From assembly GCA_037975125.1 (NCBI GenBank), contig CM075855.1, positions 83,089,278-83,153,277 on the forward strand: DNA of 64,000 nucleotides, read 5' to 3'. Made by a program: the position numbers and the translations under genes. Below, piece after piece: positions 63,018 through 64,000 of this stretch. A model generated the notes under the pieces. It saw only the letters and a program-made list of their open reading frames with translations. It did no database searches and was not told the origin of the DNA. Position 1 is the stretch's first letter; every line of letters starts with the position of its first letter. Origin of the DNA: Latrodectus hesperus. Taxonomy: Eukaryota > Arthropoda > Arachnida > Araneae > Theridiidae.

Positions 63018-64000
63018 GAAAGTTCAAGTTATGTAAACTATATATTAAAATGAAAAACAAAAAATCCTTAATTATTTGGCATCATATATTATCTAATTCT
63101 ACAAGAACTGTAAAGAAAACCATCACTTAATAAATTTTTAAAAATCGAAATAAATTTCTTATTTTTTAATGACATATCAAAATACATCAAAAAGAACTAT
63201 AAATTAGAAAAAATTTTAATCTCAATTCAATAATAAAATTCCTCAATGGAATGCTTAATTCACACATAACTAAATTATTTTTAAACACTTTTCCCCCCAT
63301 CAGAATGTTCGACAAAAGCGTATAATCTCAGCAAATCGGTCTTTTAAAAAAGGCACACTCTCTACTAAAGTTTGGCTAATTTTGATTTAAAATGAGCAAA
63401 ATTGTAAAGTAATAACGTACTTTACTGCGATGTTTCATTTTATCCGAATAAATTTACTTGCGACATTTTTATTTAAAATATAATGGTTTCATATTAAAAG
63501 TTGTCGTTGACTTATTTACACAAACAAAAACTAAGAGAATTATTAGGAAAAAAGTCCTTTTAAATTTGAACACACCGTTAAGTAAGAAGTTGTAAAAGCT
63601 GTAATGTGCAAATTGGTAATGAGCCAAATGAAGTGTCTGTGAAGAGAACACACATGACAAGGAACATCTTGTGGTGCTGAAATTAAAAATCTGGGATAGC
63701 TCAATATGTGAAATACTGAGACAAAGTTATTGGGAAACAAAAAGAAAATCGAAGACAGTGGTAACTAGACAGCTAGCTTAACGCAAGACTTGTAGTAGTT
63801 CACAGACTGTCTACAATTCCAAACCAGTGATTCGACATCTAAAATTCAGCCAAGGACAGCCAGCCGCTACGATGAACGACAGTGACCGATTTTTGTTGTT
63901 ATGTGCATGAAGAACTAGTATCAAAACTAAATTCAGTAGTTTTTGCTAAATGCTTCCATGAAAGCGTCATCAGAGCGAAAATGTTACGGAAATAATTTTT
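63018..64000. other. Noncoding end of window
   Basis: AT-rich to 63540, then less biased. Overlapping minus-strand frames at 63469-63740 contain a CxxC (PCHVCSL) but no recognised domain and no start context. Unassigned. Confidence 0.5.

Overview
The window is AT-rich eukaryotic nuclear DNA. Most of it is the body of one large multi-exon gene on the minus strand, a SMURF-type HECT E3 ubiquitin ligase. The organism is probably an arthropod, possibly an arachnid. The reasons are the arthropod-like SMURF protein, Jockey-like gag remnants, a mariner-like element, tRNA-derived SINEs, and an apparent split between a CpG-depleted gene body and CpG-normal flanking DNA. The species call is inference.

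Coordinates 1675-38411 hold fifteen coding exons whose junctions were read by eye. All introns are GT-AG and all phases join without a break, giving about 780 residues. In order they encode a C2 domain, WW1, a Ser/Asn-rich linker, WW2, WW3, a proline-rich linker, and a HECT domain as far as LPKAHT. The last visible exon stops inside the codon of the catalytic cysteine. The final coding exon lies left of the window, and the short exon holding the start codon was not identified. SMURF proteins bind PY motifs of Smads and other targets through their WW domains, bind membranes through C2, and transfer ubiquitin through the HECT cysteine, damping BMP/TGF-beta signalling.

The introns carry transposable elements. 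The intron at 17460-21552 holds a Jockey-like gag pseudogene (minus) cut by a 5'-truncated non-LTR retrotransposon (plus) flanked by a 12-bp target duplication, plus an RNase H fragment of another element. The intron at 31617-38372 holds a nearly complete but broken mariner-like transposon (33397-35178) and a 314-bp retroposon with a 14-bp target duplication. A tRNA-derived SINE family recurs at 2185, 11913, 15980, 45995 and 62831, always on the minus strand. A second repeat family occurs at 7843, 48617 and 60373.

From about 41.3 kb to the end no protein-coding gene was recognised. CpG density rises several-fold there, fitting an unmethylated 5' region or first intron upstream of a historically methylated gene body. 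This part holds a CpG-rich island (54590-54860) that could be a promoter or first exon, an E2F-like/GC-box patch near 46800, two copies of a small hAT-type MITE, another RNase H fragment of a non-LTR element, tandem repeats and long (TA)n tracts. Most short open frames here look like chance or transposon debris.
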